Counted from the first letter of the stretch, positions 44,300 to 52,979 are shown. The stretch is DNA of 64,000 bases from Herbaspirillum sp. (GCA_028292625.1 JAQGLY010000038.1:17590-81589); one strand, 5' to 3'. The notes: a model not told the origin generated them from the letters alone. Numbers and translations: made by a program.

Positions 44300-45499
44300 T
44301 CACGCCAGCGGCCGCGCCGCCGCCATTCGCAGCCTGGCGCTGCCGAGCATCCAGAACAGGATGCTCAAGCAGAGAAAGGCGGCCAGCCCCAGCCCCATCT
44401 TGAGCGCGCTGCCGAACAGCGCCGGCGCGATGAAACCGGACACCAGCGAAAATATCAGCATCATCACGAAGTTGAGCAGCGAAGCGGCCAGGCCGCGCAT
44501 CGTCGGGTAGATGTCCAGCGCCTGCATGCCCATCGCCGGCATCGCCAGCGACAGGCCGAAGTGGTAAATCATCACCGCGGAGACCGCCCACCAGACCGCG
44601 ACGTCCAAAAAAGAGCAGAGCGCGATATTGCCGAGGGCGGCCACCCCCATCGCCAGAAAGCCGTACCAGGTCATCGCGTCGGGCGTAATGCGATGCGCCA
44701 GTTTCCCGCAGAGCGCGGAGCCGAGGACCAGCCCGGTAATCATCGGCACGAACAGCCATGCAAACGAGGTGGCGGAAAGATGCAGCACATTGATGACGAA
44801 ATCGGGCGCGCCCGAAATATAGAGCGCCAGGCCGCCGAACGCGAGGCCGAAACTCAGGGCGCGGCACATGAATACCGGATTGCCGAGCGCGCGCCAGTAG
44901 TTGGCGGCGATCGGCGCGACGCGGAACGGCTGGCGCGACGCCACCGGCAGGGATTCTTCCAGCATGACAAAGCAGCTGACCAGCAGGAACGCGCCGACCG
45001 CCGCCAGGAACAGGAACACCGCCTGCCACCCGAACGAGACCTGCAGCAAGCCGCCGACGATGGGCGCGATAGCCGGCGCGAAGCCGAACAGCATCATCAG
45101 GTTTGACATCATGCGTTGCGCGACCGCGCCGGAAAAGCGGTCGCGAATGACCGCCTGAGCGATCACCATCCCCGCGCCCGACGCCAGTCCCTGCGTCGCA
45201 CGAAAAAACAGCAGCATGCCGAAGCTATGGGCACAGGCGGCGCCCACCGATCCGATCACGAACAGCAGCAGCGAGCCGAGCACCACCCGGCGCCGTCCCA
45301 GCGAATCCGACAGCGTCCCGTAAAACAGCGCCGTCAGCGCATGGGCCAGCAGGTAAATGCTGAGGGTTTGCTGCATCAGCAGCGGATCGACCGAAAATCT
45401 GCCGGCAATCGCCGGAAAGGACGGCAGATAGGTATCGGTGGAAAACGGGCCCAGCATGGCCAGGCCGGCGAGCAGCAGCGTTAAGGTGAATGGATGCAC
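44300..45499 (-). CDS. MFS transporter, Bcr/CflA type
   Basis: The 399-residue protein has twelve predicted membrane segments. The segment FSTDTYLPSFPAIA in TM1 and the LSDSLGRRRVVLGS loop (motif A) mark the Bcr/CflA subfamily of drug:H+ antiporters. It may import or export the heterocycle or a drug-like analogue. It is convergent with the EmrB-type gene and divergent from the third FAD monooxygenase. A near-perfect sigma-54 element about 100 bases upstream ties it to the regulon, which argues for a role in the pathway. Confidence 0.9.
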   Translation of the reverse strand: MHPFTLTLLLAGLAMLGPFSTDTYLPSFPAIAGRFSVDPLLMQQTLSIYLLAHALTALFYGTLSDSLGRRRVVLGSLLLFVIGSVGAACAHSFGMLLFFRATQGLASGAGMVIAQAVIRDRFSGAVAQRMMSNLMMLFGFAPAIAPIVGGLLQVSFGWQAVFLFLAAVGAFLLVSCFVMLEESLPVASRQPFRVAPIAANYWRALGNPVFMCRALSFGLAFGGLALYISGAPDFVINVLHLSATSFAWLFVPMITGLVLGSALCGKLAHRITPDAMTWYGFLAMGVAALGNIALCSFLDVAVWWAVSAVMIYHFGLSLAMPAMGMQALDIYPTMRGLAASLLNFVMMLIFSLVSGFIAPALFGSALKMGLGLAAFLCLSILFWMLGSARLRMAAARPLA

Positions 45500-45599
45500 A
45501 GTGGGAGTTCAGTTGGCCCGGGGTTGTCCAGGGCGGGCCTTCCTGCGGGCGGCGTGCGAATCACGCCACCGGTATCCGGAGATACTGTTTTTGTGTTTC

Positions 45600-45615
45600 A
45601 GCAAGCTTCGTGCCA
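45600..45615 (-). promoter_or_regulatory. Sigma-54 promoter for the Bcr/CflA-type transporter
   Basis: On the minus strand TGGCACG-AAGC-TTGCT is a perfect consensus match. The start would be near 45589, about 90 bases before the ATG at 45499. Confidence 0.75.
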
Positions 45616-45720
45616 AGCAATTTCGCCGTACCGTCCAAGCCCGCGGCACCGTTTTGGACCGCCACCCAAAAAAAGAGGCACCGAATGAATGCATTTTGAA
45701 TGGGAACCGTCGCCATCGAC

Positions 45721-45736
45721 TGGTCCGTATATTGCA
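45721..45736 (+). promoter_or_regulatory. Probable sigma-54 promoter for the FAD monooxygenase 3 operon
   Basis: TGGTCCG-TATA-TTGCA keeps GG and GC ten bases apart and a full -12 block, with two mismatches in the -24 block. Its position, about 30 bases from start site to ATG, suits the downstream operon. Confidence 0.5.
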
Positions 45737-45776
45737 TACCTTCCTGGACACATTGTTCGTACGGGAAAGGAAATGC

Positions 45777-47012
45777 ATGAAAATGCGCATTGTCGTGGTG
45801 GGCGCGGGCGTAGCCGGCGGAATCATCGCCAGCGCCCTGCGTTTGCCGGGCATCGAGCTCATCTGCCTGGAAGCCAGCGGCGAGGACGATCACGTGCATG
45901 CCGGCAACGGCTTGAACATCGGTCCTAACGCCTTACGCGCGCTCGACATCACGATGCCAGAGGTCGGCGCGGCGCTGCGCGAAGTCAGTCTGCCGTGGCG
46001 GCGCTGGATCGCACGCGCCGCCGACGGCGCCGAAATTTATTGCACGCCGCTGGCCGAGGTGGCCGATCGCATGGGCATCCGGATCCGCTGGTCGGAGCTG
46101 TACCGCGCGGTGCGCGCCGGGGCGCGCGACCGGATCCGTTTCCACACCAGCTTCGCCGGGATGCAGCGCCAGGACGATGGGCGCTGCAAGATCGTGACCC
46201 GTCGCGGTCCGGACGGCGTCACCGCCATTCTGGATGACGTCGATCTGGTGATTGCCTGCGACGGCCGCTATTCCGCGTTGCGCGCCGAGCATTGCGGTAC
46301 GCCGGTGCCGCGCCATCTGGGGGTGACCAACTTTCGCGCGCTGGTCGACGATGGCGGCGCCATCGAAGTCGACGACATGGAGCAGTGGTACAACGGTCCG
46401 CGCCGGTTGATCGCATTCCGCCTGCCGGACGGACTGATTTATGTCAGCGGCAATTTGCCGATCGCGCCGGAAGGCGGCACGCCGGAACAATACAAGAATC
46501 CGGCCTTTCTGCGCACCGCCTATACCGATGGCTGCGCCCGGCCGGACCCGCGTCTGGACGCGTTGTCCGCCGTATTCTCGGCGCAAGCTTCGACTTTCCA
46601 TTGGGCCCGGGCGCAGGAAATTCCGGCGCGTTTCCACGACGTCAGCCGGCGTGTGCTGTACGTCGGCGACGCCGCGCACGCCATGTGCCCCACCATCGGC
46701 CAGGGCGCGACCCAGGCGATCGAGGATGCCGCGTCGCTGGTCGCGTTGGCGCGCGAAGCGGATGCGCAGCGGCGTCTCGATCCGGCCGTGTTGTGCGGTG
46801 CGTTTGCCAATCTGCGCGCCAAGCGCGTCGGCTTCGTCAAGGAATTGTCATGGGACGCCAGCGACACCTTGCTGTTCGGCGCCGATCCGATCGCCGGAAA
46901 TCTGGAAAAAGCCGGACCCGCGTTCAAGGAAAAACTGCGTGAGCTGTACAACGATGTGCCGCTCGGGCGCGACCGCATCCGCGCCGCGCTGGCGCACATC
47001 AGCGTGCATTAG
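45777..47012 (+). CDS. FAD-dependent monooxygenase, paralogue 3
   Basis: The 411-residue flavin hydroxylase has GAGVAGGIIASAL, GLNIGPNALRAL near residue 46, ACDGRYSALR near residue 160 and LYVGDAAHAMCPTIGQGA near residue 295. It resembles paralogues 1 and 2, and all three align over their full length. The ATG at 45777 is preceded by GGAAAGGA; the frame is open upstream but without family match. It heads an operon with the PuuE-like allantoinase, creatininase-family protein, another deacetylase, amidase and 2OG oxygenase. A urate-hydroxylase-like role is tempting, since an allantoinase-like gene follows directly, but unproven. Confidence 0.9.
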   Translation: MKMRIVVVGAGVAGGIIASALRLPGIELICLEASGEDDHVHAGNGLNIGPNALRALDITMPEVGAALREVSLPWRRWIARAADGAEIYCTPLAEVADRMGIRIRWSELYRAVRAGARDRIRFHTSFAGMQRQDDGRCKIVTRRGPDGVTAILDDVDLVIACDGRYSALRAEHCGTPVPRHLGVTNFRALVDDGGAIEVDDMEQWYNGPRRLIAFRLPDGLIYVSGNLPIAPEGGTPEQYKNPAFLRTAYTDGCARPDPRLDALSAVFSAQASTFHWARAQEIPARFHDVSRRVLYVGDAAHAMCPTIGQGATQAIEDAASLVALAREADAQRRLDPAVLCGAFANLRAKRVGFVKELSWDASDTLLFGADPIAGNLEKAGPAFKEKLRELYNDVPLGRDRIRAALAHISVH

Positions 47013-47021
47013 GAGCCATGA

Positions 47022-47933
47022 ATGGAACATCCGCATACCAGAAATTTTGTCGGCTACGGCGCCCATCCTCCCGACCCGCAGTGGCCGGGAGGCGCGCGTC
47101 TTGCGATTAACTTCATTCTCAATTATGAAGAGGGCTCGGAGTACTCGGTGCCGGAGGGCGACGGCCGTTCGGAGGCGACGCTGACCGATGCCGGCGCATC
47201 CGACATGGGCGTGGGAGGGCGTGATCTGGCGGCGGAATCCATGTTCGAGTATGGCAGCCGGGTCGGCTTTTGGCGTCTGCAGGAAATGTTCCGGCAGCGG
47301 GCGATACCGCTGACCATCAGTGCGTCGGCCATGGCCCTGGAGCGCAATCCGGAAGCGGCGCGCGCCATCGCGCAGGCCGGTCACGATGTGTTGTGCCACG
47401 GCTGGCGCTGGGTCAATCAGTACCACTTGAGTGAAGACGAGGAACGCGAGCATATCCGGAAAGCCGTCGCCAGCCTGCGCGAGACGGTGGGCAAGCGTCC
47501 GCTCGGATGGTATTGCCGTTATGGATCCAGCCTGGCGACGCGGCGTCTGCTGGTGGAGGAGGGCGGCTTTCTGTATGACAGCAATTCGTATGCGGATGAA
47601 TTGCCGTACTGGGAACTGGTGGGTGACAAGCCGCATTTGATCGTGCCGCATACCTTTGCCAACAACGACAACAAATTCATGCGCGGCTGGTGGGCCACGT
47701 CGGATGACTTCTTTGTCTGGATGCGCGACGCGTTCCAGATGCTGTTGCGGGAAGGCGCGACCCACCCGAAGATGATGTCGGTCAGCCTGCATTTGCGCAT
47801 CAGCGGCCATCCGGCGCGCGCCGCCGGCATCGAGCGTTTCCTCGATTTTGTGCAACATCAGCCCGGCGTCTGGTTTTGCACGCGCACCGAGGTGGCGCGG
47901 CACTGGATCGCGACCCATCCGTACCAGGCGTGA
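47022..47933 (+). CDS. puuE: PuuE-like allantoinase
   Basis: The 303-residue NodB-fold protein has FVGYGAHPPDPQWPGGARLA at its start, LNYEEGSEYSVPEGDG, FEYGSRVGFWRL, CHGWRW, GWYCRYGSS and LPYWE. These follow, almost segment for segment, the cofactor-independent allantoinase PuuE, which hydrolyses the hydantoin ring of allantoin to allantoate. It starts nine bases after the FAD monooxygenase stop. With the AllA-like protein it gives both ends of an allantoin-type branch; allantoicase and urate steps are missing in the window, so a substituted hydantoin is also possible. Confidence 0.82.
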   Translation: MEHPHTRNFVGYGAHPPDPQWPGGARLAINFILNYEEGSEYSVPEGDGRSEATLTDAGASDMGVGGRDLAAESMFEYGSRVGFWRLQEMFRQRAIPLTISASAMALERNPEAARAIAQAGHDVLCHGWRWVNQYHLSEDEEREHIRKAVASLRETVGKRPLGWYCRYGSSLATRRLLVEEGGFLYDSNSYADELPYWELVGDKPHLIVPHTFANNDNKFMRGWWATSDDFFVWMRDAFQMLLREGATHPKMMSVSLHLRISGHPARAAGIERFLDFVQHQPGVWFCTRTEVARHWIATHPYQA

Positions 47934-47962
47934 AACATTCCCTCCATCACTGAAGGCATCCC

Positions 47963-48772
47963 ATGTCATTCAATAGATTGCCGCGCGCCCGCTGGGTCGA
48001 AATGACTTCCGAAGAATTCGGACGGCTGCCGCCGGACACGGTGGCGGTGCTGCCGGTCGCCGCGGTGGAACAGCACGGACCGCATTTGCCGGTATATGTC
48101 GACGCCTGTCTGAACCTGGGGGTGGTCGAGCGCACCATCGGCCTGCTGCCGCCGGAATTGCCGGCGACCTTCCTGCCGATGCTGCCGGTCGGCAAGTCCA
48201 ACGAACATCTGGCGTTTCCCGGCACGCTTTCCTTTTCCGCCGAGACGCTGATCCGCATGTGGACCGAGATCGGCGAATCGGTGCACCGTGCCGGCATCCG
48301 CAAGCTGGTCTTTATCAATTCGCACGGCGGGCAGCCGCAAATCATGGATATCGTGGCGCGCGACTTGCGGGTGCGGCTTTCGATGTTCGTGGTCTGCGTC
48401 AACACCTACAGCTTCGGCGTGCCGCCGGACAGTTTTTCGGCGGATGAACAATTGCATGGCATCCATGCCGGCGCCATCGAGACTTCGATGATGCTGGCGC
48501 TGCGGCCGGACCTGGTGCGGATGGACAAGGCGGACCATTTTGTGTCCGCTTCCGTAGCCCTGCAGAAAGAATATCGCTACCTGTCGCCGGAAGGCGGCAT
48601 CGGCTTCGGCTGGCAAATACAGGATTTGCATCCGTCCGGCGCCTGCGGCAATGCGCTGGACGCCGATGCGGCCCGCGGCGATGCGGTCATCGGGCAAGCG
48701 GCAAGCGGTCTGCTCGCCTTGCTGCAGGAAGTGCATCGCTATCCGCTACACCAAATCAAGGAGTACGCATGA
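47963..48772 (+). CDS. Creatininase-family amidohydrolase
   Basis: The 269-residue protein has the metal-binding residues of the creatininase fold: AAVEQHGPHLP near residue 33 (Glu, His), the Asp in YVDACLNLG, FINSHGGQPQ near residue 115, and Glu in HAGAIETSMML near residue 178. The family includes creatinine amidohydrolase, mycofactocin protein MftE and a formamidopyrimidine deformylase, all of which cut cyclic amides, peptides or formamides. Its stop overlaps the next ATG by four bases. In this operon it likely opens a lactam or removes a formyl group. Confidence 0.88.
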   Translation: MSFNRLPRARWVEMTSEEFGRLPPDTVAVLPVAAVEQHGPHLPVYVDACLNLGVVERTIGLLPPELPATFLPMLPVGKSNEHLAFPGTLSFSAETLIRMWTEIGESVHRAGIRKLVFINSHGGQPQIMDIVARDLRVRLSMFVVCVNTYSFGVPPDSFSADEQLHGIHAGAIETSMMLALRPDLVRMDKADHFVSASVALQKEYRYLSPEGGIGFGWQIQDLHPSGACGNALDADAARGDAVIGQAASGLLALLQEVHRYPLHQIKEYA

Positions 48773-49674
48773 AACTGGCGCATCACGGGCGCTTCCCGTA
48801 TTCGGCGATCAATAGCCGGCCCGATTATCTGTGGCCCGGCGGCAAGCGGCTGGCGGTGTATGTCGCCGTCAATGTCGAGCACTTTGCCTTCGGCGAGGGG
48901 CTCGGTGCGGAACTGGCGCCAGGCGGTCCGCAGCCCGATATCCTGAACTACACATGGCGCGATTATGGAAACCGGGTCGGCATCTGGCGCCTGCTGGATC
49001 TGTTCAATCAATTGAAGCTGCCGTCCGCGCTGCTGATGAACACGGCCATTTACGGCCACTGTCCGGAAGTCGTGCAAGCGTTTCGCGACCGTGGCGATGA
49101 ACTGGTGGCCCATGGCCGCAGCAATGCGGAGCGTCAGGGCGTGCTGCCGGCGGATGAAGAAAGAGCGCTGATACAGGAAACCACGGCCCGGATGGCAGAG
49201 CGCGAACGGGAGCGTCCGAAAGGGTGGCTCGGTCCCTGGATTTCGGAAAGCGCGCAGACCCCCGACCTGCTGGCGGCGGCCGGCTACGACTATCTGCTTG
49301 ACTGGTGCATGGACGATCAGCCGGTCTGGATGAAGACCCGCAACGGCCCCATCCTGTCCGTTCCGTATCCGCAGGAACTGAACGATATCCCCGCCATCGT
49401 GGCGCGCAAGATGAACGCGCCGGATTTCGCGCAAATGATTATCGACAATTTCGACGAAATGCGCGATCAGGCGGCCGCGATGCCGCTGGTCATGGGCATT
49501 GCGCTGCACCCTTATATCGTGGGGCAGCCTTACCGCCTGCGTCATCTCAGGCGGGCGCTGGCGCATATCGCACAGCATGCGCCAGACGTGTGGCTGACCA
49601 CGCCGGGCGGCATCGCGCGGCACTGCATGTCGTTGCCGGCCGGGACGATTGCGGATGCGGCCGCCGAGCCGTGA
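48769..49674 (+). CDS. Allantoinase-like polysaccharide-deacetylase-family hydrolase, second copy
   Basis: The 301-residue protein is a paralogue of the one at 24841. They share VNVEHFAFGEG/VNIEEFPFGEG, NYTWRDYGNRVGIWRL, HGRSNAERQG and GWLGPWISES, and both differ from the PuuE-like protein. It overlaps the creatininase-family gene (ATGA), so the two hydrolases are made together. The pair at 24841 and 48769 probably form a subgroup with a substrate other than allantoin. A cyclic imide or ureide is likely. The metal or water-binding residues cannot be proved from sequence alone. Confidence 0.82.
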   Translation: MKLAHHGRFPYSAINSRPDYLWPGGKRLAVYVAVNVEHFAFGEGLGAELAPGGPQPDILNYTWRDYGNRVGIWRLLDLFNQLKLPSALLMNTAIYGHCPEVVQAFRDRGDELVAHGRSNAERQGVLPADEERALIQETTARMAERERERPKGWLGPWISESAQTPDLLAAAGYDYLLDWCMDDQPVWMKTRNGPILSVPYPQELNDIPAIVARKMNAPDFAQMIIDNFDEMRDQAAAMPLVMGIALHPYIVGQPYRLRHLRRALAHIAQHAPDVWLTTPGGIARHCMSLPAGTIADAAAEP

Positions 49675-49712
49675 CATCTTGAGACACATTGATCGCTTCA
49701 CGAGGGAATGCC

Positions 49713-51197
49713 ATGAACACATTGAATGATCTGTCCGGCCTGAGCGCTTCCGAAACCGCCCGGCTGGTCCGGCGGCGCGAAATATCGCCGGTCGAGACGA
49801 TAGCCGCCGCGATCGAACGCATCGAGCGGCGCAACCCCAGCCTGAATGCCTTGATCTACACCGATTTTGAACAGGCCACGCAGCGTGCGCGGGCGCTGGA
49901 AACGCAGATCATGAAAGGGGTCGACCCAGGGCCGCTGGCCGGCGTGCCGACCGCGATGAAAGACCTGTTCGATTTCAAGCCCGGCTGGCCCTCTACTTTC
50001 GGCGGTGTCCCGGCGCTCAAGGATTTCATTCCGGACTTCGCGAGCATCTACCCGGAGCGTATCGAGGCCGCCGGCGCGATCCTGCTCGGCAAGACCAATA
50101 GCCCGTTGCTGGGGTTTCGCGGCACGACAGACAATCCTTTGTTCGGTCCGACCCGCAATCCATTCAATATGTCGAAAAACAGCGGCGGCTCGTCGGGCGG
50201 CAGCGCCGCGGCGGTGGCCGACGGGATATTGCCGCTGGCCGGCGCATCGGACGCCGGCGGATCGATTCGGATCCCGGCATCCAGCTGCGGCGTTTATGGC
50301 TTCCAACCGTCGTTCGGCCGGGTGCCGATGGTTTCGCGTCCGAACGCGTTCGGCGCGATCTCGCCTTTCAAGTATGCCGGGACGGTGACGCGCACTGTTG
50401 CCGACGCCGCGCTGGCGCTCGGCGCACTGGCGGGCTATCACCCCGGCGATCCGTTCTGCGTGAATGACACCGTCGATTTTGCAGCGGCCGCCGGGCGGTC
50501 CGTGCGCGGCATGAAAATCGGTTTCAGCCCCGATTTCGGCGGCTTCCCGGTGCAGCCGGAAGTCGCCGCGCTGGTGGCGCGCGCGGTGCTCGCGTTTGAA
50601 GAGGCGGGCGCGACGGTGGTGCCGGTAAAAATCGACTTGCCATGTCCGCACGGCGAATTGACCGAACTGTGGTGCCGCATGATTTGCGTCGGCACCAACG
50701 CCGTGCTCGACGGCTTCCAGCGTCAGGGAATCGATCTGCTGCGCGATCATCGCGCCGATTTGCCGGACGCGATGGTGGAATGGATTGAACGCGCCGGCCG
50801 GCTGACGGTGGCCGAACTCAATCGCGATCAGGCGATCCGCTCTCAAGTCTACGATGCGCTGCAGGCAGCATTCGCGCAGGTCGACCTGCTGGTCACGCCG
50901 ACCCTGGCTTGCCTGCCGGTCGACAATCACGCCGTCAGAGGAAATACCGTCGGTCCGTCAAGCATCAACGGCGAGCCGGTCGACCCGCACATCGGCTGGT
51001 GCATGACCTACTTCACCAATATGTCGGGCCATCCCGCGGCCTCGATACCGGCCGGCATGCACGCGGGGCTGCCGGTCGGAATGCAGTTGATCGGGCGGCG
51101 CCTTGCGGATGCCGACGTGATAGCGGCGAGCGCCGCGTTCGAACGGGTCCGGCCGTGGCGCGATGCTTACCGGATATGCGCCGCGCGGGTGCTTTGA
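49713..51197 (+). CDS. Amidase (amidase-signature family)
   Basis: The 494-residue protein has the Ser-cisSer-Lys triad: Lys in PTAMKDLFDF near residue 85, and the two Ser in KNSGGSSGGSAAAVADG and GASDAGGSIRIPAS near residues 160-190. It hydrolyses a linear amide to acid and ammonia in the cytosol. The start at 49713 follows GAGGGA; an upstream in-frame ATG at 49689 has no better support. It could finish the breakdown of an open-chain ureide or amide; allophanate hydrolase also belongs to this family but has an extra C-terminal domain that is absent here. Confidence 0.9.
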   Translation: MNTLNDLSGLSASETARLVRRREISPVETIAAAIERIERRNPSLNALIYTDFEQATQRARALETQIMKGVDPGPLAGVPTAMKDLFDFKPGWPSTFGGVPALKDFIPDFASIYPERIEAAGAILLGKTNSPLLGFRGTTDNPLFGPTRNPFNMSKNSGGSSGGSAAAVADGILPLAGASDAGGSIRIPASSCGVYGFQPSFGRVPMVSRPNAFGAISPFKYAGTVTRTVADAALALGALAGYHPGDPFCVNDTVDFAAAAGRSVRGMKIGFSPDFGGFPVQPEVAALVARAVLAFEEAGATVVPVKIDLPCPHGELTELWCRMICVGTNAVLDGFQRQGIDLLRDHRADLPDAMVEWIERAGRLTVAELNRDQAIRSQVYDALQAAFAQVDLLVTPTLACLPVDNHAVRGNTVGPSSINGEPVDPHIGWCMTYFTNMSGHPAASIPAGMHAGLPVGMQLIGRRLADADVIAASAAFERVRPWRDAYRICAARVL

Positions 51198-51234
51198 GAT
51201 CAGCTCCAGGAGGAATTTTCGTGCAGAGGGATAG

Positions 51235-52239
51235 ATGGCTGAATTTTCGCAGCGCGGGGCAGCCATGTCGCCGCTGATCGTTCCGGTGATCGACTTCGGC
51301 GCTTTCATCGGCGGCGGCGCCGACGCACGGCGCGAGCTTGCCCGCAGCTTCGGCCACGCGCTGGAGACCACCGGTTTCGTCACGGTGGTCAACCATGGCG
51401 TGCCGCCGCGGTTGGTGCAGGAAATGTATGACAGCGCCAAATCCTTTTTCGGTTTGCCGGCGGAGATAAAGAACCGCTACGTGCCGCCCGAAAAGGCCAA
51501 AGGGCGGGGCTACCTGCCGATGGGGATAGAGAGCGTCGCCGCAACGCTGAGCGGCGAGACGCCGCCGGATTTGTGCGAGGCGCTGGTGTTCGGTTCGCTG
51601 CAGCGTGAACGCAAGGGGATGGGCGCGCCGAATCTATGGCCCGAGCAGCCTGCCGCATTGCGCGCCTGCGTCAACCGCTATTTCGATGCGCTGGCCGCAT
51701 TGTGTGCGGAATTGATGAAAATGGCGGCGCTGGCGCTGGACCTGCCAGAAGCTTATTTCGATCCGTATCATTCCGATCCCAGCCTGGTGCTGCGGTTTGT
51801 GAATTATCCAGATCAGGCGGCGCCGCCCAAACCGGGGCAGCTGCGTTACGGTGCGCATCACGACTATGGCGGCCTGACCGTGCTGCGCCAGGACAGTGCC
51901 GCGGGCGGTTTGGAAATCTGCGACCGGAACGGCGTATGGCACGACGTGCCCTGTCATCCCGAGAGCTTCGTGATCAACGTCGGTTCCCTGATGTCGCGCT
52001 GGACCAATGGCCGCTGGCGTTCGACCTTGCACCGGGTGGTCAATCCGGGGCGCGAGCTGACCGGCTCGACGCAGCGCCTTTCGATGGTGGCGTTTACCGG
52101 TCCCAACGACGATGCCGAGATCGCATGTCTGCCGACGTGCCACGATGAGAACCATCCCATTCAATTTCCCCCGGTGCAAGCCGGCGAATACATCCGGCAA
52201 AAACTTGCCGCCTCGATGGAATTGACGATAGCCGGATAG
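51235..52239 (+). CDS. 2-oxoglutarate/Fe(II) oxygenase (isopenicillin-N-synthase-like), copy 2
   Basis: The protein has FVTVVNHGVPPRLVQEMYD in the N-terminal DIOX_N region and the iron ligands HHDYG near residue 205 and His in STLHRVVNPG near residue 265, with the 2-oxoglutarate Arg in the RLSMVAF strand. It is related to the protein at 34169 over its whole length. The start is uncertain: ATG at 51235 (AGAGGG just upstream, 334 residues) or ATG at 51265, which gives 324 residues like copy 1. It is the last gene of the operon starting at 45777. Hydroxylation or oxidative N- or O-dealkylation are the likely reactions. Confidence 0.88.
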   Translation: MAEFSQRGAAMSPLIVPVIDFGAFIGGGADARRELARSFGHALETTGFVTVVNHGVPPRLVQEMYDSAKSFFGLPAEIKNRYVPPEKAKGRGYLPMGIESVAATLSGETPPDLCEALVFGSLQRERKGMGAPNLWPEQPAALRACVNRYFDALAALCAELMKMAALALDLPEAYFDPYHSDPSLVLRFVNYPDQAAPPKPGQLRYGAHHDYGGLTVLRQDSAAGGLEICDRNGVWHDVPCHPESFVINVGSLMSRWTNGRWRSTLHRVVNPGRELTGSTQRLSMVAFTGPNDDAEIACLPTCHDENHPIQFPPVQAGEYIRQKLAASMELTIAG

Positions 52240-52311
52240 CGTCGAAACGGATTTGCTAAACTCCGTGGCAGAGCGTTTATTCCATGACGCGCGCTACCCG
52301 TTCTCCGTCCC

Positions 52312-52893
52312 ATGCCTGAACAACTCTTTTTGCCGGGTTTTGAAGCGCCGCCACGGCCTACGGACCGGCTGTTCTTCGCGATCTTGCCGAACCCGGATGC
52401 GGCGGCAGTCATCACACGGCAGGCGCGGCTCCTGCGTGAGGAATACGGCATGAGGGGCCGGCTCATCGCAAGCGGCCGCTTGCACGTCACCTTAAGTTAT
52501 CTGGGCGACTATTTGGGTCTGCCGCAAGCGCTGGTTGCCGCGGCGGTGACAGCGGGGGCCAGCGTCAGAGCCGCGCCGTTCGAGCTTGCATTCGACCGCG
52601 CCGGGAGTTTCCCTGGCAGGCCGCGCAACCGTCCGTTCGTCCTGCTGAACGGCGAGGATGGCGTCGCTCTGGCGGCGCTCCACCGGACGCTCGCCGGCGC
52701 GCTGGAAAAAGCCGGGCTGGGACCCGCAAATTCGCGCTATACGCCGCATGTGACTTTGCTTTACGACAATCGTCTGGCGCCGGTCCGGCCGATAGCGCCG
52801 ATCGCCTGGACCGTCCGCGAGTTCGTCCTCATCCACAGCCTGCTCGGCCGATCCCGCCATGTTCCGCTGGCGCGGTGGCCGCTGGTATCCTGA
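52312..52893 (+). CDS. thpR: RNA 2',3'-cyclic phosphodiesterase (LigT/ThpR family)
   Basis: The 193-residue protein has the two H-x-T-x motifs of the 2H phosphoesterases, HVTLSYLG near residue 63 and HVTLLYD near residue 145. It hydrolyses 2',3'-cyclic phosphate ends of RNA. It is unrelated to the catabolic genes and marks the edge of the island. Length is normal for the family. Confidence 0.88.
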   Translation: MPEQLFLPGFEAPPRPTDRLFFAILPNPDAAAVITRQARLLREEYGMRGRLIASGRLHVTLSYLGDYLGLPQALVAAAVTAGASVRAAPFELAFDRAGSFPGRPRNRPFVLLNGEDGVALAALHRTLAGALEKAGLGPANSRYTPHVTLLYDNRLAPVRPIAPIAWTVREFVLIHSLLGRSRHVPLARWPLVS

Positions 52894-52963
52894 TCTTTGA
52901 AAGGCCGGTTCAGTTTTCGCGGCCGCGACCGTTAAGCATTTAGGCCCTTTCAAGATTTCTGCA

Positions 52964-52979
52964 TGGCAAGCTTATTGCT
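52964..52979 (+). promoter_or_regulatory. Sigma-54 promoter for the cache/CheW gene
   Basis: TGGCAAG-CTTA-TTGCT has a full -12 block, one mismatch in the -24 block and correct spacing. The start would be near 52990, about 75 bases before the ATG at 53066. Confidence 0.55.
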
